Source: Ostrinia nubilalis (taxonomy: Eukaryota; Arthropoda; Insecta; Lepidoptera; Crambidae). From it: a stretch of 64,000 nucleotides of DNA. The DNA is taken from the NCBI RefSeq assembly GCF_963855985.1, contig NC_087090.1, positions 12,832,501-12,896,500 of the forward strand, written 5' to 3'. Made by a program: the position numbers and the translations under genes. Each line of letters opens with the position of its first letter. Position 1 is the first letter of the stretch. This document shows, one piece after another, positions 1-13,200 of the stretch. The notes below the pieces were generated by a model. That model saw nothing but the letters and a program-made list of their open reading frames with translations. It searched no databases and was not told where the DNA came from.

Positions 1-1020
1 AGTCGTCCAGTTCCAGTATAATATTTTGTACTTTAAAAAACTTTCCATTTCGTTTGATAAATGATTTCAAAAGGAACATTCGAGACCTTCTCAAAACTGT
101 AATAGTTACAGGATTACGTTATTTCAAATATTTCCCTATTTTCTTTCTTTTCACATGTGAAATTTTAACATTTACTTGCTGTGCTGTACAGGAATCAATG
201 CGTAGAAATAAAAAAAAATACATACTAAATTGCCGTAGTATGTTAAATGCATTTCGTGCAGCGGTCACGGTGAACTAGCAGTTTTTATTTTTGGAAGTAC
301 ATAAGTACTTACATTTCTAAAATCCATTTCATCATTGTCATAGATAACAATCTTGCAAACTGTACTTCGGTACGTTGTTAATTTGTCTTTAATTGTTGTT
401 AATTTCACGTCAATTCGCTTATCAGAGAGTTATCAATTAATCTCCACTTTTAAAAGGTCTTACATACATTAACATTTAGACATAGGAACTTGGTACACAT
501 ACGTATTTGCGATGATAATGCTTATAAAAATAGTGATGTATTTGTCTCTACATACGATGCGGTATACATAAATATGTGCGCTATAGAGTTAGGTAATACA
601 AAGAGTGGAAAAATTCGACTACCTCATACGGCAATTGAACCCAAACCTTACCAGGCGACTGTTAGGCACATTTGTGTTACATTTTTCACCTGAAGCACTC
701 GGATTTTTCATGTTTTAAATTCTTTTGCGATAATATGTGTAGCACCATTATTGCGATATCTCCCTTATAACTTTTGAAATAGACTGTTTATCCGCATCCG
801 CATCTGAAGCATCCGCATCCCATGAATTTTGACCACTGTTTCAATTAATATCTTGCCTAAGAAGATTTTTAGGGCCTGTTGTTTCATCCCTTGCGACACT
901 TGTGGCTAAAGTCCCTGACAGGAACTTTTCTGTTAGATTAACTACAACATCTGGTTTACCAAGCCTCGAACTGAGCTTACCTATGTAGCAGTTAAATCAT
1001 TGTTGAAAATTTTGTTGCAG
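1..1020. other. Upstream flank of the symporter gene; no gene seen
   Basis: AT-rich. Short open frames at 54-278 and 490-693 show no recognisable protein. A promoter or 5'UTR exon of the symporter may lie here or farther upstream, but I could not place one. Confidence 0.5.
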
Positions 1021-1039
1021 TTAAACTCAACACACCATC

Positions 1040-1239
1040 ATGGCATTCACGATGAAGGAAGGGGGGTTCGGGGTGGGGGACTACGTGGCATTCGGGATAC
1101 TGTGCGCGGCGTCTTGCGCAGGCGGCATCTGGTACAGCGCCATGGGATCCAGGAGTAAGGCGATAGTGGACATCAAGGACTACTTGTTAGGTGGGAAGGC
1201 CATGTCCACATTCCCAGTTGCTATGTCACTTATTGCAAG
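1040..1239 (+). CDS. SLC5 symporter exon 1 (residues 1-67)
   Basis: Encodes the N-terminus: a short leader, the first membrane segment (GDYVAFGILCAASCAGGIWY), then DYLLGGKAMSTFPVAMSLIA. Ends ATT GCA AG before donor gtgagt at 1240. The transcribed exon probably starts at 1021, after an acceptor at 1011-1020. The start codon context (cATCATGG) is good for an insect gene. Confidence 0.93.
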
Positions 1240-4200
1240 GTGAGTGATGAATGAAATGAAGAGTGTAATGATGATAAATGCCTTTGAGGCAGTGATTTTC
1301 CTTCTCCACAAATGGGCAGTTCATCAATAATTTTGGTTACATTAATAAGCCATAAAAAACTTTGGGTATAGCCACAGAATAATAATAAGTACTACGGTAT
1401 AGCTCAAAAAAGTATTTCAATTGACTGGTGATGTAAACTACCCTAATTAAAAAGTCTTAAAAGTTCTTCTAAGTAACATTATTACGAGTATGTCGTGGAT
1501 CACGAGGGAGGGCAAAACTTGTCAAAAGAGTAAAGATTTCTCTACTTATATGGTAACGTAAGATGTTACACGCTGTAAAAAAATAAGTAACACGCTGTGC
1601 GTGACCCTTCGGTTTTTTCCGCGCAAGTGCTTGTGATTTATATGGACATGTCAAGGGTGGGGCAGATAAATCTCAATAATTTAATACGAATGTTCTCATG
1701 AATGGATCGTTGACCAGAAGTAGAGCAAAAGAAAATATCTTAATTGTTCTACATTGCTCTCCCGTCTATTTGCATAGAGTCAGACCAAGGTTACATACAA
1801 GAGCCAGACGTACGAAGATAACGACAGATTAAAATTATCTTAAAATGAAATTATTAACAATTGTTTAAATGTTTATTTATGCTCTGGATGTAATGACAGT
1901 GAGATTTCCACGTGTTTGTTAGCTCATAAGATTAAAGTTATTGCCATTAACATAATGATAAGTTTTATAGCATCGCCAGATTACTTACCGTGACTTAGTA
2001 TTCTAGTACTGATAACGAAATTAATCATTCTAGTTATTACGAGGTCAATAATCTTGGTTTTATTAATTATGAATTTATTAAGATTATGGTCTGTCTCACC
2101 ATAGACGCTTTCTTTTATTAATTACAGCGGACAGTATTGTATAGTCCGTTTTAATCTGATAGTCGGATGTAGAGAATATTATGTATGTAGTTTTTTTTGG
2201 CCAATGTTCAAATCCTGGGGTTGTATAATCATGTATGTAGACTCTATGAGTAATTTTCGTGGAGGTAAATATTACAGCTTTACATTTTTTCCCAGTTATG
2301 TTTCTGGAGTGACAATCCTGGGAACCCCCGCGGAGATCTACAACTACGGCACCCAGTACTGGCTGGTCATAGTGGGCGTGGCTCTCAGCTGTGTCGTCGT
2401 GGTGACGGTGTACCTGCCAGTATTCTGCACTTTGAGGCTATCGTCTTCATATGAGGTAAGGTTTATCTAAAACTTCCCGCAGACTGCAGATTTTTTGTTG
2501 GCCGATAGTTTAGTCTGGTTGTTAAATCGATTTAGCATCGGCCAACTCCTCATACAAATTATAAAGCGACCAAAAGCTCATAAAGTTTGTAACTTAACCT
2601 AACCTACTTAGGTTCTCATTATCCGGTTTGTTCAGGTTCCTTCCATTGCTCTATGATCCGGTTATTTTCATTGTTTAGAAGCGTTAGTCGATAAGTAATT
2701 ATGTTGTTCTGATGAAAATGAAACATTTTTATTTTATTTTTATTGTTAGGAAAACAAACATTGTAATGTTAACTGTATTAGTCAGCCTGCAGTTATTGCA
2801 TTTCAGTTACAGACGAGATGTACCTTGTCATTGATTAAGATAAAGTAAAATGTTATTTCATAAAATTGACTGAAACGTTAAGAATAATAACTAAACTTAA
2901 TAGCTTTAAAGCGTAGAATACAAAAATATAATTTTAAAATAGAGTTCAAGTTCCGTGTAAATTTTTTGGATGTCTATTATTTTATGCTTCAAAATCAGCT
3001 AAAACTAACGTTTTAAGGTACTCTTCAACAGACTGAACTATACAAGATAGGAAGGCGCATCTTAAAGAATAATTAATCATCGTTTTTTCCTTGACATTGA
3101 CTGTGAAGAGATTGTCCGGTTATTATACTTTGTACAGACGACGGCACATCCAGTTAAACACTGTGACTTCTTATGTAGTTGTAATAGGTATTATTATGCG
3201 ACAAAAATGTATAGTTTGATGTGCTCTCGACTGTATTAATAGTTACCTATTTCCCTTTGTATACCGATAAGCTGCACAGTAACAAACTGCATCGTTAAAA
3301 ACTTAATCCATCATAATCATTATGTTACTTAATTGCAATTTTTCCGCAATGTACGAGTATGCGGTAGGAAAAATGAAATATTTTGACATTTTTTGTCTTC
3401 TGATAAGCTTGTTATTTTAATATGCTTACTGGCGCTTATTTATGAGTACCGACATCATACCTTTTTTTATAATATCTTTTTTATTTAACTTAAAAAGCTC
3501 GAACCATTGTGTCCGTCGCTTCTCCGTCATTGCTGTAGGTACACAAGTATTAAATTAATCGTACTTTGAACCTGTGTGTTTAGGTTATACCTAACAAAGA
3601 CCATCAACAAAAAAGGAAGCCGGTTGGATTGGTTTCCTAAGTTTAATATACGTAGCCTGTGTGAATAAAGGTCATTGATGCCTTTAGTTTGCATACTTGT
3701 TGATATCGTTCCAAAGGGTATATTAAAGGCTGCTACGTGTTACATGCTTTATGTGACATAGGTCTTATAGCTATGTACTTACGTACAGTCAGCGTAAAAT
3801 AGTTCGTGCGTGACACCCAAAGTGGCCAAAAAGTTGACAACACAACCTTATTTCAATAACGTCTTTGTTAAGACGTGTTGCGAACTTATTGACTACTTTG
3901 AGTATCACGAACTACTTGAAGCTGACATCTTTGCTGCTGTACATCATAATTTGTCAACAACAGCAAATTAAAGTGATTTAGTTACTAAAGACCTTTGCCT
4001 TAGTAACCGAGAGGCTCGTTACTAAAGAGAGCTCGGCTCTACTAAACTTATAGCTTTTCTTGGGATTGTACAAGAGTTGATACAAGCCTCATATTTATTA
4101 GCAGGATAAGTAATTTAGTTTTGTATTGTTACAGTATCTCGAGCTGCGATTCAATCGGCACGTCCGTGCTGTAGCTTCAATACTTTTTCTATTAGATGAG

Positions 4201-7200
4201 GTAAGCACCGTATTTATTTTTAGTCCACAATTGATGTCACCTTGGCTGGTAAAAACTGTATTTTGAGTGTGATTTTAATAAGTGTACCTATACTATACAA
4301 GTAGGTACATGAACTTCGCCTGTGAAGTAAAAAATGAATGTTTGATAAATAGATTGGTTTTCCTCTAACTAAATGTTACTAACTTGTAACCTAGTCCACG
4401 TAATTTCAGGTTATTTACAGATATTATACACCGGCTAAATGCATCTTGTCTGTGAATTTTGTAATGATGTTTGTCTACTTTTGCGTCATTTCATATTATT
4501 ACATCATCAGCAGAATAAATAAGGGGTATTTATTTACCTAGAAACATGTTTGAACACATTAGGTAACTTATTATTCGCAAAAAGTACTCCAATACATCTA
4601 CTTTCTTATAACTATTTTGCTTATGACGATCAATGCAAAATCGTTCATCAGAACACCAATTTTGTTTTCAGGTTTTTATGGAACTACTGACATAGTTAGA
4701 TAAATAATTACTTAAATAGATATACTATAAATACCAGTCAAGTACAAGTTGATTATAAATGATTGTAGGCATGCGAAATTGTTTGATTTATTTTGCTATG
4801 AATTACTTAATTCTTATCAGAGAATTAATATAGGTAGGCGTGTATTTAGAGATAAGATGCCTTCTAAGAGATTTCTAACCTTGTTAAGTGTTATGAATAT
4901 GATTTATCTATTGAAAACATCTACTTTCACTTCGTTAGGTGTTGTCGTGTCTAAATCTGTTACTATCTACTTTGCCCGATTTTTTTATGACCATGGGATT
5001 CTTTAGATAGAGTTTTAGACCGCTCATACCTTTCAGTCTTGAATTTCAATAAATTGGTGTAAATATTGAAATTCAATCAATCACAAGTTGGAAAAGCGTA
5101 GGCAGTAGCTATCTACTCAAGTTGCTTCATCAACACACTTTCTACTTTAAATATTGCAAATGAAAATATTATCACAGCCGTTGCGACCAGGATACAGCTA
5201 GTATAAGGTCAACACCCCGCGTTGTCTGAGCGGATTCTATTCCAATAAGCGTTGTAAAATCAGCAATTCTTATTAATGTTGTTGTAGGTCGTTCGCTCTG
5301 CTTACAGCTACTTGCAACACGGACTTTGACCGGTGTCGTGTGAACGTCAATTGTTCGGCGTTGGCCGCCGCAATTGCCGCATTATTGGAAGGCGCCTAGA
5401 TGTGGTGAACAATGATACTTATGCGCTTGTGTAAAATTATACTAATAAACAAAACACGCGCGATGGTACTTCAACATCTGAGGAGATCTGTTCACGTTGA
5501 TCTAAGTTACCGAATATTCTCACAGGTCAGCCAGCTCTACATATTTTTAAGGGTACGGGATAGGAGGGTATTTTAAGCAATCAGTTAAAACTGCTTTTCA
5601 GTTGGAAACTAGAGGACTATTTTCCGGAATTTATGATATTCCTATTAGGTAGGCAGGTGTAAAAATGAAAAAATAGTAAAACAATACCTGTAGTGGATGT
5701 TACTTTCATAATGCCGCCAGTCGTAATGACTATTTGATCTCAGAATTGATCCAATGAAATTCTGGCTGACAGGCAGGTATCATAATATTGTTAGTAAGAA
5801 TTGTATTACTCTTACTAGCTTCTGCCCGTGGTTTCACCCGCATTTGTGTCTCGCAGGTGCCAGAAAGTCTTTTTCGAGTCTTTCAAAAGGATGAATATGA
5901 AAAACGCAACAAACAAATATACACAGTGATTTGTGTATATCTTGTCATTAATAATGATTCATGAGTCAATACACATTATGTACTCGTACTTAGTTACCTA
6001 TTTTTATTTACTTTGCACCAACGTCAATGATGACGTTTAAAATTATATTCAATGCAGATATTTTTTTATCACTGACAAAATTTTACATGAAGGATCATCA
6101 TTTTAGGCTGTCTGTGTTAAGTCAGCGTCAGCATATTAATATATAAATTGACCGACTTCATGGGCCTTGACCGCAATTTAAAGAGGTCACTTACGTAGAT
6201 ATTTGCGACACTCTTCCGTATGCAAGAAAGGTAGAGCCTCGTATATTTGCCTTTAGGGTTTAAACAAGTAGCATTTGGAAAGTAACAACACGCAAAGAAC
6301 GCAGTATTTTTTTCATAAATCACAGAGCAGTTAATTTACAGTTAAGATAATAATAAAATTGATTGTAATGCTTTCTTAGTCATTAATGTGCCGTTCGCTC
6401 ACGCACGAGGTGCGATGTATTTAATCTTACTACTACTCGCATGATGCTGTAGGTGCCAATTGTATGCATTCCTGAATCACATGTTATCTATCGATGGTTT
6501 ATTTTGAGATACACATGAATGAAAGTGTTATACGTCACAAACTGTCACACTGTACTCGTAATATCGTGAATAATGTGCCGTTTGATTTACGGACTGCAAC
6601 CCCGACTGTGGTTGCTGATTCGATTTCCACATGGTACAAATGTAAAGTTTTGAACGCAAGTCAGTATTTCTAACAGAAGTTTAATAACGTCATTGTTAAT
6701 TTATAAAATAATAATAATAATATTTTTGTAGGATTGTTCGTTATCTAGGTGGCATAGCACAAGATCGAGTTTGGAGTTAGGAAATAGAATAATATACAGT
6801 TGTGAACTTTATTCCCATGTCACTATTTCAATTGGTCAATTTAAGATGGATGAAACAAATGCCTGCCGTTTGTTTACCAGCAAATTAATATATACTTTGT
6901 CCTCGTGGACTTTGACCGGTTGTTATTTGCCCCTACTTATGATTCCATTATTTGATAGAACATCTTGTTTGGTACTTTTGCCTCAGAACACATAATGGTT
7001 CTTTGCATGCAATATAGGTATTTGCTCAGTTGTTAATGATTTGAAGATGTCGCTTTAGGATAATGTTTAAAGAGCTATGTAAGCAGCTACTTAATGTACA
7101 AATAATATTGTTCCAGGTACTATTTCTTCCTATGGTCGTGTATGTTCCAGCATTAGCATTTAACCAATGTAAGTCATCGTTAAACCTTTAGACGCAGTTT

Positions 7201-10200
7201 TACATAACAGTGATTGATTGCTTCCCGTGTGGTAGAAAACATATCAAAAACATGTTATCTAATGCTTATGTGCTAAACAACGTCAACTTGAATATGACTA
7301 AAAATAGCATTCCTTCTTAGAAAAATACAGCTCATGATGCTAAATTTAGAACCTTTTCCTAATTGCATAAGCCGGTAATTATTCATGCAATATTTGCGCC
7401 TTTTTGCGTACTTTAGCTCGCTCAATGTTAAGGATATTGAGATAAAAACACCAAAGAATAGGCGATATCTATAAATCCTTATTTTATCGCGTTGTACGAC
7501 TTGCGAATGCGGATTTAGGCGAGAAATGCTGCTTATCGTGTTTATAGTATTGCACTTCACGGTTATTTCCCCGTTTTTGCCGCCGATGCGATCTTCAGAT
7601 GTTTTTTTGTTTTCTTTTCAGTGACGGGACTCAATGTATTCGCCGTTGCAGGGATCATGGTCCTCATTTGTGGACTGTACACAGTGTTAGTGAGTATCGG
7701 ACATCTGCATTGCAAATGTAAATGTGTTGTTGAACTTCCCGTCTTTACAGAAATATTTCGATTGCTTTTTATTATTGAATGGTAGAGTCGTTTTATGACA
7801 ATTTTATTTTGAAAAAAAAAAGAAAAAAGAAAAGCCGTTACAATTCTATATAATCTTATAGTAAGTTGTTTTTGTATAGCACATTCGTTTATTTATAATT
7901 AGGAATATTCAAAAGACATCTTTGTTTGCTAGGGTGGTCTCCGAGCTGTGGTGTGGACGGACTCGGTGCAGACCGGGGTGATGTTCATAGGTGTGATCCT
8001 GGTGGCCGCTGCGGGGACCCTGGCCGTGGGTGGGGTCAAAGCTGTGCTTAGTATAGCCAGCGATTCGGGGAGGATAGAACTTTCTAAGTAAGTGCAGAAC
8101 AAAAAGTCAGAAATGATCATTATCGACATTATCGTTTTAGATAATGTATCTGCTGAACATAGTCAAGTTTCCCCAAGACAAGAATATCGATTTTTTTTTA
8201 TTAATGACGGATTTCTTAGGCTTTGGAGACTTGGTCCCAAAAATAATGTTTTTTATGCGTTCTTCAGCCGGTGTGGTACCAAGTTAAGAAAGGCATCGTA
8301 ACCAAAATAAACAATATCTCAAATGAAGAATCATTACATAACTGATAGTTTCTTTCTAACTTTAGCTCGAAACACAAGTTCTAAAGACCACTTTTCTAAG
8401 GAATTTTGAAGTGTGTGAATATATTTGGTGATTAAACATGGAATAAGGTAAACAAACACCTTTGTTGTTGCCAATCAATTTTGGTTGTTGACTCTTGGCT
8501 AATGTCCGATGGAGTAGAGGGCGTCCACGGTGACCGTCAATCAAATTATTCTGAAATGATTTTTAAAAAAAAGTCAGTTAAAATAGTAAAAAACCGTGAT
8601 GGTCAAGATTGAACAACTGACGATCATAATTTTTCGATGGTTACTTTCACTTGTCCATGCAGCATTTGTACGGCGGCAAAGGTTAAGTGCGAGTTGGAAT
8701 CAGATTTGCCACTTAGAGCTATGCTTCTTTTATTTCTTTACCCTTTCTATCAAAATAACTTGGGTTAAGTACCTAAAATAGTTTGGTAGACCTTTTATAG
8801 GGTTCTTTTGAGGTACTAACCCATTAAAAATATACAGACAAACATGAACAATTTTGTATTCCTAGTTGGAGCTTCTCCCCCTACGAGCGACAGACGGGAT
8901 GGGGCGCAGTCCTGGGAGGGTTCTTGTACTGGACGTGCTTCAACTCCGTCAACCAGACGATGGTGCAGCGGTACATCTCGCTGCCCTCGAGGAGACAGGC
9001 TGTTGCGTAAGTGTCTTGTAACTTTTAGTGCTTCGTTAGTTCGTTCGTTTCAGCCAAATGACGTCCACTGCTGGACAAAGGCCTCCCCCAAATTTCCATA
9101 TTGACCGGTCATGCGCTCCCCGCATCCAGGCTCTTCCCGCGACCTTCATCATTAGTTTATTTAGTGCTTATTAGCTTTAATTTGAGTTACATAACAACCG
9201 TTTTAATCATACTTGAAATAAGTAGTTGGTAACTATTTATAAATATAATTTATTGCTCTATCCCTGAAAACCTGACTATATTGTGGACAACGCACTTTCA
9301 ACAACACATGTTTATGTATATGTAGCTTACTTGGACGGGGTTGACAGGGAAATTAGTAATTTGTTTACGACTAATTAACCTATTTTAACCTTTGAAAATG
9401 TATTTCGAACGATAGTAAGTTAAATCATGAATTAAAATAACTTGTTTTTGTGTTGATATATTTTTTGGAAATATTCCGATACGACGTGCGAGCTGATTGC
9501 GTGATTTAAAATCAATCTAAAAGGATTATTTAAAAGATGACCGGTCTAAGGATAAATAAATTTGCTATTTTTTTTTGCGAATTGCTATTTTTTTTATTTA
9601 CGAGTATTATACGTACCTAATAATTGCTAAGACAGCTTGTGTGAATGACAACATTTTAACAACATGAAATCGTAAATACTCACCTACTCATTGACGTGTG
9701 AAAACAATAAAGAGAGACACCAAACTATCGCGACGCGAACAAGGGAATTATTTTAGTAGTGTACTTCTAGTTTATTAATGAAACGGAAAATAAACCAACA
9801 ACACCAACAACCAAATGAAGCATTTTGTTTTGTTCTGTCCCAATTACAATAACTATCTTATATTTTTTTCATACCCCAGTGCGATTAGCATATTCTGCAT
9901 CGGAGCCATACTGGCGATCTCCCTATGCGTGTGGTGCGGACTGGCCGCCTGGGCAGTTTGGGTGCAAGGCGGGTGCAGTCCTGGTGCAGCGCCTCTAGTG
10001 GACGACAGGCTACTGCCAGCCTTCGTGACCTACATCTCTAAGCAGCAGCACTTGCCGGGGCTGGCTGGCGTGTTCCTTGCTGGCGTCTTTGGAGCTGGGT
10101 TAAGGTACGTCAAGAAAAAGGGTTGCAAACCTATAGCTATAAGCGGGAAGTCGCTTGACCTTGGTCGCCCGGGCAGTATGGGTGCAGGGCGGGTGCAGTC

Positions 10201-13200
10201 CTTATGCAGCGCCTCTGGTGGACGTAGGCTTCTGCCAGCCTTCGTGACCTACATCTCTAAGCAGCAGCACTTGCCTGGGCTAGCTGGCGTGTTCCTGGCT
10301 GGATTCTTTGGAGCTGGGTTAAGGTACGTGAAGATAAACGGTTGCAAACCTATAGCTATTGATGAGAAGTCGTCTGAACACTTGGCTGACCTACATCTCA
10401 AAGCAGCAGCTCTTCCCGGGGTTGGCTGACATCTTTGGAGAGGGGTTAAGGTAACTTATGATAAAAGGTTGCTATAGAAGAGAACTTGAGAAGTCATCTG
10501 AAGTTCTGAACACTTGTCTGATACTTCGTGGATTCAACTAACTGATCAGTTAAGACAAATGAAGCTGTTGAACACTTGACTGTCGTGTCATAGTCTGGCG
10601 AAGTCGTAGAATAGTAGAGTCTAGCTAGACGATTAACCGTTCTAGCTGCTAGACAATTTGAGTGGATATGATAATAATCACGTGTTCACGATCACTTCAA
10701 TGAGACAATTTGGTGATAAAGTTGACCAAGCACTTGATTGTGTATTATTTTTTCTCATTTGTCACAATATGCCTTATTTTCAGCTCGCTATCAGCAGTCC
10801 TAAACGCATGCGCGTTGGTGGCCGTTGAGGACATCATGCACGGCTGGCTGAGGATACACCTCAAGCCTTTGACGGAGGGCATCATAGCTCGCCTGGTGAC
10901 GGGCCTGTTGGCCATCATTTCCATTGTAATGCTCATCGTCATTGCCAAGCTGGGTGGTGTCCTTGGTAAGTTGACTATAGTGGTAATTTCTTTAAGTTCC
11001 CTTAAAATGCAACATTCCCTGAAGTTTTTTTATTCAGTCCTAAAATATAGAAAACTAAAGTGACAGCGGGCAGTTCATTTGTCGTAAAATTGAACTAAGC
11101 AGGTCCTCGAGTAGAGACCATGTTTTGACAAGTGTGGTGTAAATGTTCTCTCGCTCAATGGACCAGCGAATTAATAAAAATAGCTGTCAGCAGCTGGATA
11201 ATTATGTTTTGTGCGGTGTTCAAAATTTTGATCAACGGTTCAATTAAATTGAAAAACAAAGTGAATTAATATCAGAAGAAGGATTCCTTGTATTCTTAAA
11301 AACAGAGTTTCTACTGTACCTACCGTAGCTTGGAAACCGATAAAACGTTAGTTATTCCGTTTTATGTTTAATAAAATCATAAGACGATTTATGTCTTAGA
11401 TAATGCCAATCTCTGTAGCTCTACAGTAGGATTTTACAGTAGTTCATTGACTCAAGTTACCTACAATGAGAACGCTGTGTGGTAGTGGCTTAATTTTAAT
11501 CTAATTTGGTGGTATCGATCTGCGTAAACCAACAAATCCTGTTTGACGCTATCTCTGATAACGAAGTGCGTTTACGTTTGCTAAATTTAATCTTTATTGC
11601 GTATTTTAAATGAACATAGAATGTCGATATATTATGTCACAGCACTTAGCTGGTATCTCCTAACTTATGTATGATTCAGTTCTCTACTTTATCTGATTAT
11701 AAATTTTTGAAGAATTGTAAATCCGTCTCCTGCTGAGTATTTGATATGAAAAGGATGTTTAGAGCAAGTTATTTAAGAATATCTATTTATCAATATCGCG
11801 ATTATCTTGGCATCAAACTTCAAACGTTGCTATGCACAAAGTACCTACAATCGTCAAAATCCATGACTTGTTGAGATAACTTAAAAACATCCCGGATGTT
11901 AAGAGCCATTTTACATTTTCGTGCGAATTTCTAAGATTTTGGAAGCATGAATTACTATCTTAAGCAACACCCAGAGATTATTTAATAACTGCGAAAGATA
12001 GGTCAATCCTTGTTGTTGACCATTAATGAAACGGATTTACTAAAACTCTTTTGCTTAATTCACAGTGCCCCATCTCCCACAACCATTTTACGAAAAAATT
12101 GCCGCAGACTCATTTTCAAAGTCCTGTATCTATTATTTATGCTCATATAATAAGCTTAAAAATATATAGTAATCATCGGACATATATTCTTGTAGTCCAT
12201 TAATGAAATAGATTCTTGAATTTCATTACCATTATTGAGTAAAATCTAAAAATAATTTGGCAAATTTGAAGATTAACGTCACATTTTGATCGTGGTTTTT
12301 GGTTTAAAAACACAGCATAAACTGCAATAAAAGTATCCCAAAATAAAGAATATTCATTGTAGAATTAATTTCTACAGTTATTGTTTAAATATTAGTAACC
12401 ACTTTGTCAAAATATTGATGTGAATATGAGTATAAATTACAATGCGCAAGCCGACATCGATTAGTATGGCGCGAGCGCCCGTCAAGGCAGGACCTGTGTC
12501 ATTTTTCCCGCCGTGACGTTTACGTGCGTTCGTGTCGTAAAGCGGTGATTTGTACGGCGACCAAATACATTTGATACTATGCCGAGAGGCTGTTTCGAGT
12601 CGGCCGGCCGAGCAGAAATTGAAATGATGAATTTTAATTTCTTTGACGGATCTGGGTGTAACTATGTATAATATGTAGGTACCATGTATTTAATTTAATA
12701 AATAAATTATAAAAAAGTATATCCATTATGATAGCACCCTTAACACAAGCATATTGGTTGCCTACTTTTGGACTAGATGGCGCTGTGAAATTGTCCAAAG
12801 ATTTGTTTATTTATTTATCCGCTTTGAGTTTTGTTTCGTGAAGAAGAAAAAGAAGCGTTTTGTTTTGTTGTTAAATCTATACTAATAAAAGAGGAAAGAT
12901 TTAATTGTTTGTTTGTTTGTTTGGAGGCAATAGGCTCCGAAAAAAAATTTCTTTCACGATTTAGAATCCTATTTTTTTTCTATGTAGGCTATAAAATATT
13001 TTCAAAAACTTAAGTCCAAAATCTTTGTAAAATTCGACGTTTAATAAATAAATTAGATAACATGTTAATACTTTTTTTTTTCAGTACGATTTTAGTACTT
13101 GTTTTTCAGAAATTCTACGATTTAACTAAACTTCTAGTGTTTATATTTTATGCATAATTTATTAACTTCTAAAATATACATATATTTTATTGATAATGAC

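Noticed and set aside
9815..10429. Single 204-codon exon as an alternative to exon 8
   Set aside because: The ATG at 9815 lies in intron sequence before a clear acceptor (9879), and the end runs through the duplicated unit. The frame is real, but the supported exon is 9880-10104.
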